Positions 18,015 to 25,949 of a stretch of 64,000 bases of DNA are shown here, in pieces. Position numbers and translations under genes: made by a program. The notes beneath the pieces are model-generated. The model was not told the origin of the DNA. It made no database searches and saw nothing but the letters and a program-made list of their open reading frames with translations. Positions within the stretch are counted from its first letter, which is position 1; each line of letters starts with the position of its first letter. This DNA comes from JALUZX01 sp964561605 (lineage in GTDB: Bacteria; Planctomycetota; UBA1135; JALUZX01), in assembly GCA_964561605.1 (NCBI GenBank), contig CAZLQD010000025.1:1-64000 (forward strand), read 5' to 3'.

Positions 18015-18790
18015 TCGTCGCGGGAATCGACGGAGGATCGAGGACCCTGAAGGGGGTGATCCTGGATCGGGAGACCGGAGAGGTCCTGGCCCGGGCGGTC
18101 CGTGACCAGGGGGTGGAGCACGGGAGGCTTGCGGAAGAGCTTCTCCGGTCCCTCCTGGAGGAGGCGGGCCTGGAGAGGAAGGACCTGGCGGCGGTGACGG
18201 CCACGGGCTACGCCCGGAACACGATCTCTTTCGCGGACTTCCGGATCACCGAGATCTCCTGCCACGCCGCCGGGGTGGTCCGCCTCTTTCCGGAGGTGCG
18301 TTCGATCGTGGAGATCGGCGGCCAGGACAGCAAGGTGATCCGCCTTGGGCGGGGAGGCCGGGTCCTGGACTTCGCCATGAACGACCGGTGCGCCGCCGGG
18401 ACGGGGCGTTTCCTGGAGATGACGGCGGTGAAGCTCGAGGTCGGCCTGGAGGGACTGGGTCGCCTGGCAGGCCGGGCCGGTGAGCCTTCGCCCATCTCTT
18501 CCATGTGCGTCGTTTTCGCCGAAACGGAGATCATCGGGCTCCTGGCGTCGGGGGGACGCCGGGAGGACATCGCCGCGGGAGTGATGGAGGCCATGGCCCG
18601 GCGGGTGGCGGCCATGGCGGGGCGGAAGCTGGAGCCTCCCGTGGTCTTCACCGGGGGGGTAGCCAGGGTGGGGGGATTCAGGGAGGCCTTGGAGAGGGTC
18701 CTCGGCCTTCCCGTCCGGGTGCCGCCCGACCCGGTCCTGACGGGCGCCCTGGGCGCCGCCCTCCTCGGGGCGGAACGGGCGGGGAGGTAG
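18011..18790 (+). CDS. ATP-dependent activator ATPase (HgdC/BcrA/BadF type)
   Basis: The 259-aa ASKHA-fold ATPase starts at the TTG at 18011 (MIVAGIDGGSRTLKGVIL), overlapping the upstream stop (TTGA) with AGGAGG at a proper distance. Motifs are phosphate-1 GIDGGSRTLKG (5-15), phosphate-2 EIGGQDSKVI (101-110), the cluster loop MNDRCAAGTGRF (C127), SSMCVVFAETEII (C166) and adenosine FTGGVARVGGF. C127 and C166 lie in the two loops that bind the [4Fe-4S] cluster bridging the homodimer in this family. It couples ATP hydrolysis to transfer of a low-potential electron to the dehydratase-type partner. Only one activator is present, as in 2-hydroxyacyl-CoA dehydratase systems, unlike the two ATPase subunits of benzoyl-CoA reductase. 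Confidence 0.88.
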   Translation: MIVAGIDGGSRTLKGVILDRETGEVLARAVRDQGVEHGRLAEELLRSLLEEAGLERKDLAAVTATGYARNTISFADFRITEISCHAAGVVRLFPEVRSIVEIGGQDSKVIRLGRGGRVLDFAMNDRCAAGTGRFLEMTAVKLEVGLEGLGRLAGRAGEPSPISSMCVVFAETEIIGLLASGGRREDIAAGVMEAMARRVAAMAGRKLEPPVVFTGGVARVGGFREALERVLGLPVRVPPDPVLTGALGAALLGAERAGR

Positions 18791-19036
18791 AAGGGGAGGA
18801 AAGGGGCCGCCGGGCCGGCCGGTGCTGACGAAGGGAAATGGCGTCGTCGCGGGGGGCAGGCTCTTCGATTTCCGCCGGGAGAAATGGACCCGAGGGCCCG
18901 GAAGACCGGTGCCGGGGGCCGGAGGAGGGCCCTTTCTCCGGAAGGGGGCTTGGGGTAGAAATGCCGGAACACTCTACAAGGCGGGAAGGGGGAAAGGAGG
19001 CGTGCCTCTTCGGAAGTGCAAGGCGGTGACGTTCGA

Positions 19037-20686
19037 ATGGGATTCAGAAACGGATTGGGTTCGCTCTTCTCGTTGGCTCTCCTCCTCTCTTCGACCCAGT
19101 GCCTTTTCCGGCCCGGGGCGGGGGAACCCGGAGGGGAGGTGTCCCTTCCCAGGGTCCTCGTGATCGGGGATTCCATCTCTTTCCAGTACCGGCCCGTCCT
19201 GAAGAAGCGCCTGGAGGGGAAGGCCCGGGTGTTCTGGCTTGCCGGGAGGAAGGGGAAGAGGATCAACGCCGGGGACACGAAGCGGGCCATCGGAAACGTG
19301 AGAGGGGCATCCCTCGAGGATTGGCTTTCCGTGGCGGGAGGGGACTGGGACGTCATCACCTTCAATTACGGCCTGCATGACGTGAAGTTCGCCGGTTACA
19401 AGATGACGAACAAACAGGTATGCTCCCCCGAAGAGTACAGGTTGAACCTGGAATACATCGTGGAGAGGCTGAGGGCCACCGGGGCCAGGCTGGTTTGGGT
19501 CCGGTCCACCCCCTTGCCCGGGAAAAAGGAGGGCCCCCGGATTCCCGGGGATGCGGCGATCTTCAACGCCGTGGCCGATCGTGTCCTGGCGAAGTACCCG
19601 GAGATCCTGGAAGTGGACCTCTTCCGGTCCAACCTCGAGCACCTGGATCAGCAGGACATGGTCCACTATCGCAGCCCTGAAGGGTGTGAGAGAGCGGCGG
19701 GCCTGGTGGCGGAGGCCGTGGAGATCGTCCTGGACCAGCTCCGGGAGGGGCCGAAGCATCCCTGGCTGGAGGAAGATACGAAGGAGGGGAAACCCTCCTC
19801 CCTGTGCCTGGAAGAGAGGTTCCATGGGGGACGGAGGCTGGAGACCTGGAAGCGTCTCTCCTTCGGAGGGAAGGGGGGAAAGGTTGAGCTTGTTCTGTAC
19901 AAGAGGCGGGGGGCCTGGATCCGGACCTTCCGGCTGGTCTCCGGGAGAGGAGGGACGGAGTTTCTGCGGGAAAGAACCGTTCAGGTCTGGGGGCCCGGGG
20001 GATGGAGGAACTACAGGAGGACCCGGACCCGGCGGCCGGGAAAGGACGGCCGGGTGGTACGCCTGCTCCAGGAGTGGAGGGACGGTGCCTGGAAGGACAC
20101 GTGGAAATCGGTGGAGAGGCGTTGGAGGGGGGGCAGCTTCATGGCCCGGAAGACCTTCGCCATGGTGAAAGGGAGATGGCTCGAGGTGTTCGAGGAGAAG
20201 GAGCTTCTCCCGGGGGGCCGCCTGGAGGCGAGGAGCTGGTTCACGCCCCTGGGGCGGCGGCGGCTGGAGCGCTACCGGTTCTCTTATTCCCGGGACGGCC
20301 AAGGGCGGGTGAAGGAGGTCCTGGGGAAGAGGTTCTACGGCGGGAACTGGGTGAAGAGTTTCGAATTCTCCAGGAAGGCGGGGGGAAGGGGGCCCCGGGA
20401 GCGCTGGGAGCTCTGGTCCTGGTTCGAAGGGAAGAACGACTGGGTGGAGGTCTACCGCATCGAAAGGCTCCGGGACGAGGGGGGGCGGCTTCTCCGGGTT
20501 CGAAGGTGGGAGAGAATCGTCGGCCTGGGTGAGAAGCATCCCCCCCTGATGGATCGGCGTTTCCGTTACGATGGGAATGGCCGGATCGTGGAGGAGAGGC
20601 TTTCCCTGGCGGTCCGGCGGGAAGGGCGGTGGACCTCCATTCCGGCCTGGGTCCGCACATGCAGCCGGGGGGGCGGGAAGCGTTGA
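19037..20686 (+). CDS. Secreted SGNH-type hydrolase with Trp/Arg-rich repeat tail
   Basis: The start is the ATG at 19037 (MGFRNGLGSLFSLALLLSST, a signal peptide; C22 could be a weak lipobox); a GTG at 19016 is an alternative. Residues 38-235 form an SGNH/GDSL hydrolase: block I VIGDSIS (42-48, nucleophile Ser46), a block III-like FNYGLHDVK with Asn/His, and block V DMVHYRSPEGC with the catalytic Asp/His pair. These enzymes hydrolyse esters, often sugar O-acetyl groups. The C-terminal 300 residues are a highly basic, Trp-rich series of short beta repeats (WRDGAWKDTWKSVERRW, RFSYSRDGQGRVKEV, RFRYDGNGRIVEE) reminiscent of YD/RHS-like repeats, possibly for cell-surface binding. It follows the reductase operon after 246 bases and is probably a separate unit. 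Confidence 0.72.
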   Translation: MGFRNGLGSLFSLALLLSSTQCLFRPGAGEPGGEVSLPRVLVIGDSISFQYRPVLKKRLEGKARVFWLAGRKGKRINAGDTKRAIGNVRGASLEDWLSVAGGDWDVITFNYGLHDVKFAGYKMTNKQVCSPEEYRLNLEYIVERLRATGARLVWVRSTPLPGKKEGPRIPGDAAIFNAVADRVLAKYPEILEVDLFRSNLEHLDQQDMVHYRSPEGCERAAGLVAEAVEIVLDQLREGPKHPWLEEDTKEGKPSSLCLEERFHGGRRLETWKRLSFGGKGGKVELVLYKRRGAWIRTFRLVSGRGGTEFLRERTVQVWGPGGWRNYRRTRTRRPGKDGRVVRLLQEWRDGAWKDTWKSVERRWRGGSFMARKTFAMVKGRWLEVFEEKELLPGGRLEARSWFTPLGRRRLERYRFSYSRDGQGRVKEVLGKRFYGGNWVKSFEFSRKAGGRGPRERWELWSWFEGKNDWVEVYRIERLRDEGGRLLRVRRWERIVGLGEKHPPLMDRRFRYDGNGRIVEERLSLAVRREGRWTSIPAWVRTCSRGGGKR

Positions 20687-20801
20687 GCCTCACGGAACGT
20701 CTCCCCGGAGGGGGAGTATTGGACCTGGGGTGGGGACTTGAGAGAATGGCGGCCCTGGAATTCCGGTCCCGGTCTCCGGGAAGGTGGAAGCTCCCGATTC
20801 C

Positions 20802-21917
20802 ATGGTGAAGTTCCTGCACACCGCCGATTGGCAGATGGGGATGAAGGCCTCCCACGCAGGGCGGGCCGGGGAGAGGGTGCGGGAGGCCAGGCTGGAGGCG
20901 GCCGGGCGGGTGGCGGCCCTCGCCCGCGAGGAGAAGGTGGATTTCCTCCTTCTCGCCGGGGACACCTTCGAGGACAACGGGGTCGAAGGAGTCCTGGTCC
21001 AGCGGACGGCGGACATCCTCGCAGGGGCGGGCCGGCCGGTCTTTCTCCTTCCAGGGAACCACGATCCTCTCGAGCCCGGATCGGTGTGGGAACACCCGGC
21101 CTGGCGGGAGGACCGGGGGCTCTACGTCCTGAAGGAGCGGGAACCCCTGGAACTCGAGGAGGCCGTCCTCTTTCCCTGCCCCTTGCGGGAAAAATACGGA
21201 ACGGCCGACCCGACGGGCTGGATCCGGGCGGAAGGCCGGGACAAGCCGAGGATCGGCCTGGCCCACGGTTCTCTCCTGGCTCTCCCCATGGCGGACCCGG
21301 TCTTTCCCATCCCGGCTGGGGCCGCCGAGAGGGCCGGCCTGGACTACCTGGCCCTGGGACACTGGCACTCGGTCTTCTTGCACCCCCCTTCGGGCGGACC
21401 CGTCAGGGCCGCCTACTCCGGCACCCACGAGGCCACAAAGTTCGGCGAGAAGGCGAGCGGAAACGTGCTGGTCGTGGAGATCGAAGGGCCCGGTGCGGAA
21501 CCGGTGATCCGGACCCTCCCCACGGGGATCCTCTCCTGGCGTACCCTCGAAAGGGAGATCCGGGACGAGGCGGGCCTGGAATCCCTGGCGGCGGAACTGG
21601 AGGCCTGGGAGGGCCCGGAGAGGACCTTGGTGCGGCTTTCCTTGAAGGGGGTGCTCCCCGCCGGGGCGGGTGGGGTCCTCACCCGGATCCGGGAGATCCT
21701 GGAGGCCCGGTTCCTCTCCGGGCGCCTGGACGATTCGGCGCTTCTTCCCTCGCCCGAGGACCCGGGCTGGGTCGATGCTCTTCCCGCCGGCCATCTCCGG
21801 GAGGCTGCGGAGGAACTCCGGGTCAAGGCCGCCCTCCCTGGACGGGATGGCCGCCTGGCCCGGCTCGCCCTGCTCGAGCTCTACGCCGCCGCCAGGGCGG
21901 GAGGGGAGGGGGAATGA
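20802..21917 (+). CDS. SbcD/YhaO-like metallophosphoesterase nuclease
   Basis: The 371-aa protein starts at the ATG at 20802 (MVKFLHTADWQMG). The calcineurin-like nuclease motifs appear in order: HTADWQMG (Asp/His metal ligands), AGDTFEDN, PGNHDPLEP, LAHGS and LGHWHS. This is the Mre11/SbcD/YhaO family, which with an SMC-like ATPase partner processes DNA ends. The partner gene overlaps the stop of this gene (ATGA), so the two are coupled. At 371 residues it is slightly shorter than E. coli SbcD and similar to YhaO-type proteins. The substrate is presumably double-strand ends, hairpins or protein-blocked ends, acting in the cytoplasm at the nucleoid. Confidence 0.85.
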   Translation: MVKFLHTADWQMGMKASHAGRAGERVREARLEAAGRVAALAREEKVDFLLLAGDTFEDNGVEGVLVQRTADILAGAGRPVFLLPGNHDPLEPGSVWEHPAWREDRGLYVLKEREPLELEEAVLFPCPLREKYGTADPTGWIRAEGRDKPRIGLAHGSLLALPMADPVFPIPAGAAERAGLDYLALGHWHSVFLHPPSGGPVRAAYSGTHEATKFGEKASGNVLVVEIEGPGAEPVIRTLPTGILSWRTLEREIRDEAGLESLAAELEAWEGPERTLVRLSLKGVLPAGAGGVLTRIREILEARFLSGRLDDSALLPSPEDPGWVDALPAGHLREAAEELRVKAALPGRDGRLARLALLELYAAARAGGEGE

Positions 21918-24613
21918 TCCTCCGGCGGATCGCCCTGGCGGGATGGAAATCCTTCCTGGAGGAGGTGGGCGTCGGCCCGTTTTCGGAAGGATTGAACCTC
22001 ATATACGGTCCTAACGGTTCGGGGAAGTCCACCCTCTTCGAGGCTCTCCGGATGGGAATCTTCGATTCCTACACGGTTAGAGGGAGGGAGGTGGAGAGGA
22101 TCCGTCCCTGGGGGAGGGAGCTTTCTCCGAGGGTGACCCTGGAATTCACCAGGGGGGGCGGGACCTACCGGCTCGAGAAGCAGTTCCTGGAGGGGGCCTT
22201 CTCCCGCCTGGAACGGCTGGAAGGGGGGCGGTTCCGGCCCTTCATGGAGGGTCGGAAGGCCGACGAGTTCGTCCGGGGGCTCTTTTCGAAGCGCGCCCCC
22301 GGGAGGGGGCTCTCCAGGGCGGAACACCTGGGACTCTGCCAGGTCCTTTGGGCTCCCCAGGGCGGCCTGGAAGCGGGCTCTCTTCCCGAGGAGACGGTGG
22401 ACACCGTGAAGGGCGCCTTGGGGATCCAGGTCTCCCTGGCGGCCGGGGGTGAGGTGGAGCGGAGGATCGGGGAGAGATACAGGGAGATCTATACGGCCAA
22501 GGGGAAGCTCAAGACGGGGAAGGACGCGCCCGTGGTCGTGAAGCTCCGGGCGAGGGTGGAGGAGATCCGGGGGATGCTGGAGGAGGCCCGCCGGGAATAC
22601 AAGGCCTACATGGATGCTGTCCGGGAGGTGGAGGACCGGGGCCTGGAGAGCAGGCAGGCCGCCTTGGAGGCCGTCGAGTTGCGGAAAGAGGTCGCCGTCG
22701 CGGAGGAGAGGGCCGCCCGTTTCGAGGCCCTGGAGAAGGAGCGGAAGGCCGCCGAGGCGGAGGAGAAGGAGGCGAAGGCCAGGCTGGAAGAGGTGGTCCG
22801 GGCCCTGGAGCGGGCCGGGAAGGCCCGGGCGGAGGTGGAGTCCCTGGAGAGGGAGGTGGTAGAGACCGAGGCGGAGCTGGAGGCGGCCGGAAAAGAGGCG
22901 GCCCACTGGGAGGAAAGGGTCCGGGAGGCCCGGGAGAAGGTGCTTCGGGCCCGGAGGGAGCGCGAAAGGGTCGAGACCGCCAGGAAGCGGGCCGAGGGGG
23001 CGGCCGAGCTGGTGGAGGGGCGGAAGAGACTCGACGAGATCCGCCGGACCATCCGCCGCCTGGAGGAGGTCCTGGAGGAACTGGAGGAGGCCCGGAAGGA
23101 ACGTGCCGGAGTCCACGCTCCCGACGAGGAGACCCTCAGGTCCCTGGAGAGACTTGCGACCGAGAGGATGGAGCTCGAAGCGGAGATCCGGGCCGGTTCG
23201 ATCAGGCTGGAGATCCTCCCGGAGAGGCCCCTGGATGTGGAGGTGCTCCAGGGGGAGGACCAGGGGAAGGGGGACCCGGGGAAGGGGGAGCGCCTGGAGA
23301 TCCTGGGGTCGCCCGAGGTGGAGATGGTGATCGGTGGGGTCGGCCGGATCCGGGCGGGAGGTCCCTCGGGCGACCTGGAAGGGCGGAGGAGGAGGCTGGG
23401 GGAGTTGGAGGAGGAGATGGAGCGCCTGGCGGCTCCCTTCGGGACCAGGGACCCGGCGGTCCTGGCGGGGCTCCGGGAGCGAGCCCGGGCTCTGGATGGG
23501 AGGGTGGAGAAGCTGGAGGACCGCCTGAGCACCTTGCTCCAGGGCAAGAGGCTCGAGGATTTCCGGGCCGACGAGGCCCGGGAGGAGGCGGGAATCCGGG
23601 CCGTGCTGGAGCTGGAGCCCGGGTGGAAGGAAGAGGCTCCCGACCCGAGGAGTCTCCGGCAGGCCTACGAGGAGGCCCGGAAGAAGGCGGAGGAGGAGAC
23701 CGCCCTGGCGGAGAGGGTCCGGGAGGAGGCGGAGGCCGGTATCCGCCGGGCCGGAACCAAGCTGGAGGCCTTGAAGGAGCGGTTGGAGGGAAAGAGGGAG
23801 GCCCTGGAGAAGGCCCGGGCCAGGCTGGCGGCGGAGGGGCCGAAGGAGGAACTGGAGAAGAGGAAGGACGAACTCCTCCTCGAGTGGGAGAGACTCCGCA
23901 AGCCCCTGGAGCGCCTGGAGAAGGAACAGGAGGCCTTCCGGGAGGATCCGAGAGATGTATATGTGAGACTGAAGAAGAGGCTGGAAGGCCTGGAGGAGCG
24001 GGCCCGGGAGGCTCGGGACCGGGAGATGGCCGCCAGGGGGCGGCTCCGGGAACTGGCAGGAAGGGGGGTTTACGGCCGCCTGGCCAGGCTGGAGGAGGAG
24101 GCGGAGGTCCTCGAGGAGGAGGCCGGGCTGGAGGAGGAGCGGGCCCTGGCGGTGAAACTTCTCTGGGAGACGGTGGAGAAGTTCCGGAACCGGGTGACCA
24201 GGCGGGTGGTGGAGCCCGTGGAGAGGGACGCCTCCCGGATCCTGGAAAGGATCGCCGGGTCCGGTCCGGGCCGGGTGGTCCTGGGGGAGTCCCTGGAACC
24301 GGCCGGGGTGGTCCCGCCGGAGGTCCGCGACCCGGTGGGCCTGGAGAGTCTTTCAGGAGGGGAGAGGGAGCAGCTCCACTTCGCCTGCCGCCTCGCCCTG
24401 GCAGGGGTGCTCGCCAGGGAAGAGAGGCGGCTCTTGGTCCTGGACGACGTGCTCACCGCCACGGACACGGCCCGGTTCGCCCGGATCCTGGGATTGCTGG
24501 AGGAGGCTGCGGAAGGCCTCCAGGTGGTGATCCTCTCCTGCCACCCCGAGCGCTATGCCGGTGTGGAGGGAATGGCGCGGTTCGATCTGGAACGGATCGC
24601 CGCAGGGGGGTGA
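21914..24613 (+). CDS. SbcC/YhaN-like SMC-type ATPase
   Basis: The 899-aa protein starts at the ATG at 21914 inside the upstream stop; the frame remains open far upstream only because of GC. Walker A is YGPNGSGKST (31-40). Two long Glu/Arg/Lys-rich coiled coils (about 180-400 and 500-790) surround a beta-rich insert around residues 425-480 (EVEMVIGGVGRIRAGG). The C-terminal ATPase half has the signature LSGGEREQLHFACRLALAG, Walker B RRLLVLDDVLTATD and a final ILSCHPERY switch. No C-x-x-C zinc hook is present between the coils, so it resembles YhaN-type rather than classical SbcC/Rad50 proteins. It forms the motor of the nuclease complex with the preceding gene product. Confidence 0.82.
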   Translation: MILRRIALAGWKSFLEEVGVGPFSEGLNLIYGPNGSGKSTLFEALRMGIFDSYTVRGREVERIRPWGRELSPRVTLEFTRGGGTYRLEKQFLEGAFSRLERLEGGRFRPFMEGRKADEFVRGLFSKRAPGRGLSRAEHLGLCQVLWAPQGGLEAGSLPEETVDTVKGALGIQVSLAAGGEVERRIGERYREIYTAKGKLKTGKDAPVVVKLRARVEEIRGMLEEARREYKAYMDAVREVEDRGLESRQAALEAVELRKEVAVAEERAARFEALEKERKAAEAEEKEAKARLEEVVRALERAGKARAEVESLEREVVETEAELEAAGKEAAHWEERVREAREKVLRARRERERVETARKRAEGAAELVEGRKRLDEIRRTIRRLEEVLEELEEARKERAGVHAPDEETLRSLERLATERMELEAEIRAGSIRLEILPERPLDVEVLQGEDQGKGDPGKGERLEILGSPEVEMVIGGVGRIRAGGPSGDLEGRRRRLGELEEEMERLAAPFGTRDPAVLAGLRERARALDGRVEKLEDRLSTLLQGKRLEDFRADEAREEAGIRAVLELEPGWKEEAPDPRSLRQAYEEARKKAEEETALAERVREEAEAGIRRAGTKLEALKERLEGKREALEKARARLAAEGPKEELEKRKDELLLEWERLRKPLERLEKEQEAFREDPRDVYVRLKKRLEGLEERAREARDREMAARGRLRELAGRGVYGRLARLEEEAEVLEEEAGLEEERALAVKLLWETVEKFRNRVTRRVVEPVERDASRILERIAGSGPGRVVLGESLEPAGVVPPEVRDPVGLESLSGGEREQLHFACRLALAGVLAREERRLLVLDDVLTATDTARFARILGLLEEAAEGLQVVILSCHPERYAGVEGMARFDLERIAAGG

Positions 24614-24760
24614 GGGGGGGCGGGGAGAGGCACGGCCGGCAGAGAAGAAGAGGGGAGTGCAACCCGGGGCGCCCTGGATAGAATGGGCGTGCTCGGCAAG
24701 CCCTCTGGACTGCACCTTTCCCCCGCCTTCTTTTCCTTCTCTTTGCTGGAGGTAGAACCC

Positions 24761-25936
24761 ATGCGATTTCTGCGCAGGTATGCTCCGAGCCTAGTTCTCT
24801 TCTTGTTCCTGGGAGCGGGTGCGGGAGCCCAGTCCTACCTGGTCCATCCCTCCCAGTACAAGACCCTCGAAGGGGAGTCGGCATTCAGCTACCCCTTCTC
24901 CTACAGCCCGACGAGTGCGACCTACAGGCAGATGATCTTCCAGCAGGTCCACGACAACCTCTCCCAGGCTCCCCTTCCCCTCAAGGGGATCGCCTTCCGG
25001 AGGGATGCTTCGGTCCTCTACTTTTGGCCGGCCTGGAGCGCCGTTCTGGAGCTGGTCGTGGCCCATGCTCCCCAGGGCGTGAATTCCCAGAACATGACCA
25101 AGACTTTCGCCTCCAACCTGGGCAAGGACCAGACGGTGGTGATCGCCAAGAAGAAGATCCAGTTCCCCCCGAGCGTCGGAAAGGGGGCGTTCCCCAGGCC
25201 CTTCGTGTTCAACCTGGTCTTCGACCGGGGAAAGGTCTTCCTGTACAAGGGCGGAGGCCGGAGCCTTACCTGGCTTCTCAGGGTCTTCGACAACGACCTG
25301 CATACGACCGTCGGATCCTACGTCTCCCTGGACAGGGCCTACTATTACCAGAGCAGTATGTCCATTTCCGGCGCATATGTCCCCATCGGGCAGGGCGGGT
25401 TCGCGCCCAGGCAATACAGGTCCATGTATTCGAGCTTTTACCCCCGGTTGGACAAGAAGAGTTCCCCCAGGATGATCGTGATCGATCCTTACATTTCGGC
25501 AGGGCCGAGGGGGGGGAAGGCCGTGGCGCTCCTCTCCCGGCTCAGGTTCCGCCAGGGACTGCCCATCGGGGCCGGCGGGGGAAGGCTCTGGCTCAATCCG
25601 GGGACGATCTTCTTCGTCTCTTCCCTGGTGGACCTGGATTACTGGGGAAATTCGGGGAAGGGCTTGGTCGGACCGGGCGGGAAACGGGTGAGCCTCATCA
25701 ACCTGCCCGACAATCCGGCCATCTACGGGGTCCACCTCTTCGGGCAGATGGTCGCCGTGGACACCAAGACCCTCTCCCTCTACTTCCCGAACGCCTGCGA
25801 GGTCCAGCTTCCCTACGATCCGGCCCGGACGGGCGGGGTGCCCATGGGGACGACCTACTACCGCGGATCCGTTACGAGGACGACCGGTTACGGTCCCTAC
25901 AAGTCCCAGGGCCTGGTGGTCCGGTTCGCCTGGTGA
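24761..25936 (+). CDS. Secreted protein of a planctomycete-type paralogous family (first of a tandem pair)
   Basis: The 391-aa protein starts at the ATG at 24761, nine bases after TGGAGG. The signal peptide MRFLRRYAPSLVLFLFLGAG ends in AGAQS. The mature part is beta-rich with aromatic residues; shared blocks with its neighbour are FQQVHDNLSQAPLPLKGIAF, TKTFASNLGKDQTVVIAKK, IQFPPS, VFDNDLHT, LNPGTIFF and LPDNPAIYG. These align colinearly with the 389-aa protein immediately downstream, so the pair arose by tandem duplication. No catalytic motif or known domain was recognised. Presumably exported to the periplasm or cell surface. Confidence 0.72.
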   Translation: MRFLRRYAPSLVLFLFLGAGAGAQSYLVHPSQYKTLEGESAFSYPFSYSPTSATYRQMIFQQVHDNLSQAPLPLKGIAFRRDASVLYFWPAWSAVLELVVAHAPQGVNSQNMTKTFASNLGKDQTVVIAKKKIQFPPSVGKGAFPRPFVFNLVFDRGKVFLYKGGGRSLTWLLRVFDNDLHTTVGSYVSLDRAYYYQSSMSISGAYVPIGQGGFAPRQYRSMYSSFYPRLDKKSSPRMIVIDPYISAGPRGGKAVALLSRLRFRQGLPIGAGGGRLWLNPGTIFFVSSLVDLDYWGNSGKGLVGPGGKRVSLINLPDNPAIYGVHLFGQMVAVDTKTLSLYFPNACEVQLPYDPARTGGVPMGTTYYRGSVTRTTGYGPYKSQGLVVRFAW

Positions 25937-25949
25937 GAGGAGTGGAACC

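Noticed and set aside
16102..18265. Overlapping minus-strand frames opposite the dehydratase-like subunits
   Set aside because: All conserved cysteine motifs and gene overlaps are on the plus strand; the minus frames are Arg/Ser/Pro-rich noise.
20738..24613. A single open plus-strand frame of nearly 1,300 codons covering both the SbcD- and SbcC-like genes
   Set aside because: Only the part from the ATG at 21914 reads as the ATPase; upstream it is a shifted frame of the nuclease gene kept open by high GC. The ATGA overlap and Walker A position fix the true start.
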